Shown in pieces: positions 61,718 through 64,000 of a stretch of 64,000 bases of DNA. A program made the translations under genes and the position numbers. Below the pieces are notes generated by a model. That model worked only from the letters and a program-made list of their open reading frames with translations, was not told the DNA's origin and searched no databases. Source of the stretch: Halothiobacillus sp045689735 (GTDB lineage Bacteria; Pseudomonadota; Gammaproteobacteria; Halothiobacillales; Halothiobacillaceae). Every line of letters begins with the position of its first letter. Position 1 is the first letter of the stretch. The DNA lies in the NCBI RefSeq assembly GCF_045689735.1, contig NZ_CP142685.1, forward strand, positions 992,001-1,056,000. The letters run 5' to 3'.

Positions 61718-62617
61718 TCAATGCTCGGATGGGCGGGGTTGACCGAAACTGGCTAGTGCTTGCCAACAGCGGCGTCGATGCTCGGCATCGTGACCGGATA
61801 GCTCAGTCCCATTGCCAAGTCGCAGAACGAAGGCTTGATCTTCTTTCGCGAGCTGATCGATCCAAGCACTCATCTGACTCAATCGCTGCTCGGTATCCCC
61901 TGTCATGCGGTCAAAGTCCAATTGAATAAGCTCCCCCTGAGCGACCGGTTGTCCGCCCCACTGCTGACTGACCAGCTGACCGGTTCGGGCATAGCGTTTG
62001 AAGGCAATCCGGCTACGGGAATCGCCGGGCTGATACGGGCGTAAGTGATCGAATTCTTCTGCGCCGACGAGGCGAGCGAGTTTCTGCCCGGACGATGGCT
62101 CATGTGCGATACGGGAGACTTGCGTGATGGGCTGGGTTCCCTGACGGCTTGGATAAACCCAATAGACAGGCTGTGGCGTATCCAGCCTGCGGGTGACCGT
62201 CCACAAGCCCATAGGAAACCGACTGACCAGCCGCCAGTGGGGGGCGGTATATTGCCCACGCGGCATCGTCGGCAGGATCAATGGGTAATGATGCACCCCT
62301 TGTCGCCATTGGATTTGATCGATTTCGCGGGCATCCAGCCAGACAGAGACTGCCGCATTGGGCAGGCTGGCAACGATATGCAAAACCACTGTCACCGACT
62401 CATCGGCAAAACGCGACGGAATGGGATCGATGGCCAGTTGTGCTGACATGAGAGATCGCCAAGTTTGCCAACCACTATTCAACAACAGGGAAATAAACAA
62501 GAAACTGATAAAAAATATCAGGTTATTCCCATAATTAACGGCTGCTACCAGCATGGCCAATGCGAGGAGCAGAAAGGCTAGACCTAATTTATTCGGGCGA
62601 ATCGAACGAGGTTTCAT
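61718..62617 (-). CDS. DUF58 domain protein
   Basis: A 299-residue protein with two adjacent N-terminal membrane helices (LGLAFLLLALAMLVAAVNYG and LIFFISFLFISLLLNSGW) and a C-terminal von Willebrand-like region containing the DUF58 signature around DHLRPYQPGDSRSRIAFKRY and QLDFDRMTG. DUF58 proteins normally pair with a MoxR ATPase and a transglutaminase. No good ribosome site was seen before ATG 62617, but the frame and N-terminus are typical. Confidence 0.88.
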   Translation of the reverse strand: MKPRSIRPNKLGLAFLLLALAMLVAAVNYGNNLIFFISFLFISLLLNSGWQTWRSLMSAQLAIDPIPSRFADESVTVVLHIVASLPNAAVSVWLDAREIDQIQWRQGVHHYPLILPTMPRGQYTAPHWRLVSRFPMGLWTVTRRLDTPQPVYWVYPSRQGTQPITQVSRIAHEPSSGQKLARLVGAEEFDHLRPYQPGDSRSRIAFKRYARTGQLVSQQWGGQPVAQGELIQLDFDRMTGDTEQRLSQMSAWIDQLAKEDQAFVLRLGNGTELSGHDAEHRRRCWQALASFGQPRPSEH

Positions 62618-62694
62618 TGGGAACTTAAGGAGGCATCACAGTGACAGGAATGCGGGCAAACCAGACGAACAAGATGCCCATTGTCGTCGAATAC

Positions 62695-62721
62695 TGGACA
62701 CTCAACCCCCAAGCGGATAAT
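62695..62721 (+). promoter_or_regulatory. Candidate promoter for tRNA-Arg
   Basis: GATAAT (62716-62721) lies 16 bases before the mature tRNA start and TGGACA (62695-62700) lies 15 bases upstream of it. Spacing is short but the minus-10 is close to consensus. Confidence 0.4.
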
Positions 62722-62737
62722 ATTCGCGCGTCTTTTT

Positions 62738-62814
62738 GCGCCCGTAGCTCAGTTGGATAGAGTACAGCCCTCCGAAGGCTGGGGTCACAGGTTCGACTCC
62801 TGTCGGGCGCACCA
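62738..62814 (+). tRNA. tRNA-Arg (anticodon CCG)
   Basis: A 77-base cloverleaf: acceptor GCGCCCG pairs with CGGGCGC, D-arm GCTC/GAGT (one G-T), anticodon stem CAGCC/GGCTG with loop CTCCGAA, giving anticodon CCG (reads CGG), and a T-arm CAGG-TTCGACT-CCTG. The 3' CCA is encoded. A GTG-started open frame from 62641 runs into the tRNA and is not a gene. Confidence 0.97.
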
Positions 62815-62856
62815 TCTCGCTTTTAGCATCTAACTCAATCCAATATCCATCCAAAA

Positions 62857-62893
62857 GGCTATTCGCCGCACTTTATCATTGTGGCGAATAGCC
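62857..62893. terminator. Strong hairpin, probably bidirectional terminator
   Basis: GGCTATTCGCCGCA pairs over 14 positions (one G-T) with TGTGGCGAATAGCC around a 9-base loop. The plus strand continues GTTTCGTGTTTT; the minus strand continues TTTT. It can end the tRNA transcript and the oppositely directed DUF2853 transcript. Confidence 0.7.
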
Positions 62894-62910
62894 GTTTCGT
62901 GTTTTAGATC

Positions 62911-62941
62911 AATCCTGCATCCTTGCCGAGGATGCAGGATT
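62911..62941. terminator. Second hairpin between tRNA-Arg and DUF2853
   Basis: AATCCTGCATCC and GGATGCAGGATT form a perfect 12-bp stem with a 7-base loop. TTCTTGATC follows on the plus strand. It lies 22 bases beyond the DUF2853 stop, so it may act in either direction. Confidence 0.6.
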
Positions 62942-62963
62942 TCTTGATCAACAAGTTACAGAA

Positions 62964-63275
62964 TCAAATTTTATCGAGAGTTCCGGTCGCTTCCGCAAGG
63001 AGGTAATAAAAAGTGACACGGCTTTTGAGGTTGACACCGGCCAATGTTTTGAGGACGGCACCGAGCCCTTCGTCCCATTGTGCATCGTTCAACCCTAATT
63101 TCTTGGTTGCGAATCCTTCGCGGACTCGCTGCAGTTCTTTTGGATCACTCGCAGATACATAGGACGCATCGCGGCTTTGCAGGGCGATGCCACAATACTT
63201 CACAATTTTTTCGACCACCGCAGAGTCGGCCTTTGGACTGTATTTCCTGACATCATCAAGGTATTCACCGGACAT
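62964..63275 (-). CDS. DUF2853 family protein
   Basis: A 103-residue soluble protein matching the small DUF2853 family: YSPKADSAVVEKIVKYCGIA, then LQSRDASYVSASDPKELQRV and REGFATKKLGL. Function is unknown. GAGGAG lies 7 bases before the ATG. It is a single-gene unit with its own candidate promoter and terminator hairpins. Confidence 0.85.
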   Translation of the reverse strand: MSGEYLDDVRKYSPKADSAVVEKIVKYCGIALQSRDASYVSASDPKELQRVREGFATKKLGLNDAQWDEGLGAVLKTLAGVNLKSRVTFYYLLAEATGTLDKI

Positions 63276-63319
63276 GACTTTCTCCTCAGATTAAGCATTG
63301 CCAAGCGTTGGCACAGCGG

Positions 63320-63348
63320 ATGAGAACGGTTTAACCCAGTTTTGTCAA
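63320..63348 (-). promoter_or_regulatory. Candidate sigma-70 promoter for DUF2853
   Basis: On the minus strand TTGACA (63348-63343, perfect minus-35) is followed after 17 bases by TCTCAT (63325-63320, 4/6). It overlaps an AACCCAGTT/AACTGGGG hairpin (63333-63356), which might be a regulator site. Confidence 0.5.
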
Positions 63349-63374
63349 CTGGGGTTACACTAGTATTTATTTCG

Positions 63375-63390
63375 CATAATATATATTATG
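63375..63390. promoter_or_regulatory. Perfect 16-bp palindrome
   Basis: CATAATATATATTATG is a perfect palindrome in an AT-rich patch between the divergent DUF2853 gene and the gene at 63551. It could be an operator, or an AT-rich minus-10 region. The remaining 63391-63550 shows no gene. Confidence 0.45.
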
Positions 63391-63550
63391 TTAAATCGTG
63401 ATCTGCTGGCAGATGAGTCTCCATTCCCCACGCCGATGGGCGAAGTCTTTTGCAACATGGGTCAACAGAGAGACTAGCAGCAGCAGGACAATACACCTGA
63501 CGCTAAATATCCATTAAACTCGCGATGCTCGCGCTTATCAGGAAGATGTT

Positions 63551-64000
63551 ATGGACGAACTGGCGCAAAATCGTTGTGAAATGACCGACTGGGCATTTGC
63601 AATCGCATCGTTAGATGCCACCCTGAGCGACATCTCGGTGCCTCGCACTCAACGCATTGCTGATTTCGTTCACCAAACACAGCACCTGTTGGGTTGTGCG
63701 CGTGAGACAAGACAATCACAACTCGCGAATGCGCTCGACCGCTTACTTCATGCGGCAGAGCGTGAACAATTTCGTCCTTCTGAAGACTTCAGTCGCTTAA
63801 TTCGCCTGATTCGACATTTAGAACGCTTGCTTGAACATAAGCCAGAATCAGTATTGCCCTCTGGTTTGGTGATTTCCAAACAACCGCCGGGTGATGATCT
63901 GCGGGATATTTTATTGAGGAATGGCTTTTCTCCCCTATGGCAGGACGCCAGTGTCGCCACGCTTAGCGACCTGCGTACAGCGATCGAATCTGCATCCGTT
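63551..64000 (+). CDS. Unidentified protein, 5' part (runs off the window)
   Basis: An open frame of 150 codons from ATG 63551 to the window end, with AGGA 7 bases upstream. The encoded part is hydrophilic and helical (RETRQSQLANALDRLLHAAE, then DFSRLIRLIRHLERLLEHKP). From about residue 110 the pattern VISKQPPGDDLRDILLRNGF could be the first strand and helix of a receiver-like domain, but this is weak. I do not recognise the family. No signal peptide or membrane segment is visible. Confidence 0.7.
   Translation, partial: MDELAQNRCEMTDWAFAIASLDATLSDISVPRTQRIADFVHQTQHLLGCARETRQSQLANALDRLLHAAEREQFRPSEDFSRLIRLIRHLERLLEHKPESVLPSGLVISKQPPGDDLRDILLRNGFSPLWQDASVATLSDLRTAIESASV

Noticed and set aside
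62641..62760. GTG open frame with a good AAGGAGG site upstream, reading into tRNA-Arg
   Set aside because: It ends inside the tRNA gene and has no family resemblance; the ribosome-site match is probably chance.
1..64000. CRISPR arrays, prophage, intact insertion sequences, rRNA genes
   Set aside because: No regularly spaced repeats, transposase, integrase, phage structural genes or rRNA sequence could be seen.

Overview
The window looks like chromosomal DNA of a polarly flagellated gammaproteobacterium. The evidence is the FlhF/FlhG/FliA flagellar block joined to a CheYZAB-ParC-ParP-CheW chemotaxis block, a GG-N10-GC (sigma-54-like) promoter, an aroQ-accB-accC-prmA operon, a nagZ-hpt-MTIP operon, RatA/RnfH and YhdP. 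GC is fairly high (about 55-60% by eye). The gene set would suit a sulfur-oxidising lineage such as Halothiobacillaceae, but no gene here proves that and the taxonomic guess is weak. No prophage, CRISPR array, intact insertion sequence or rRNA gene was seen.

Layout. 1-3.1 kb: the 3' end of yhdP, a nitrilase-family amidase and an exported beta-propeller gene flanked by two copies of a 34-bp repeat. 3.1-5.7 kb: nitroreductase and pirin genes, divergent from a LysR regulator across an AT-rich gap with a perfect inverted repeat. 5.6-14 kb: DUF1461 membrane protein, scpB, ubiA, and a tripartite RND efflux operon (outer membrane factor, adaptor, pump). 14-16 kb: two small exported tryptophan/tyrosine-rich proteins, then ratA-rnfH. 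16-20 kb: a degenerate gene-poor stretch, a YjfB-like small motility protein, a FieF-like metal exporter and a chemoreceptor. 19.9-23.1 kb: aroQ-accB-accC-prmA. 23.3-34.2 kb: glycogen and maltodextrin metabolism, with glgB-glgA-DUF1631-PilZ on the minus strand divergent from glgC-GH57-malQ. 34.2-36.6 kb: nagZ, a purine phosphoribosyltransferase and methylthioinosine phosphorylase. 36.7-40.5 kb: thrC, alaC and hom, closed by a terminator. 40.6-59.7 kb: a diguanylate cyclase followed by fliLMNOPQR, flhBAFG, fliA, cheYZAB, parC, parP, cheW and DUF2802. 59.7-62.6 kb: transglutaminase TgpA and DUF58 on the minus strand. 62.7-64 kb: tRNA-Arg(CCG), two hairpins, a DUF2853 gene and the 5' end of an unidentified gene.

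How the genes work together. The largest block builds and steers a polar flagellum: export gate and switch (FliMNOPQR, FlhAB), placement and number control (FlhF, FlhG), late sigma factor (FliA) and the chemotaxis core with its polar array-positioning proteins (ParC/ParP). A GGDEF protein with canonical active and inhibitory sites sits directly in front of fliL behind a sigma-54-like promoter, and a PilZ protein ends the glycogen operon, so c-di-GMP signalling touches both motility and storage regions. The glycogen loci supply ADP-glucose, synthase, branching enzyme and two linear-glucan enzymes; no phosphorylase or debranching enzyme is in view. MTIP yields hypoxanthine, which the neighbouring phosphoribosyltransferase can recycle.

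The observations most worth checking are a cysteine-rich insert (CxxCxxxC plus two more Cys) in threonine synthase, the repeat-flanked beta-propeller gene, a chemoreceptor whose sensor appears cytoplasmic, and the DUF1631/PilZ pair in the glycogen operon. I did not see a clearly new multi-gene system.
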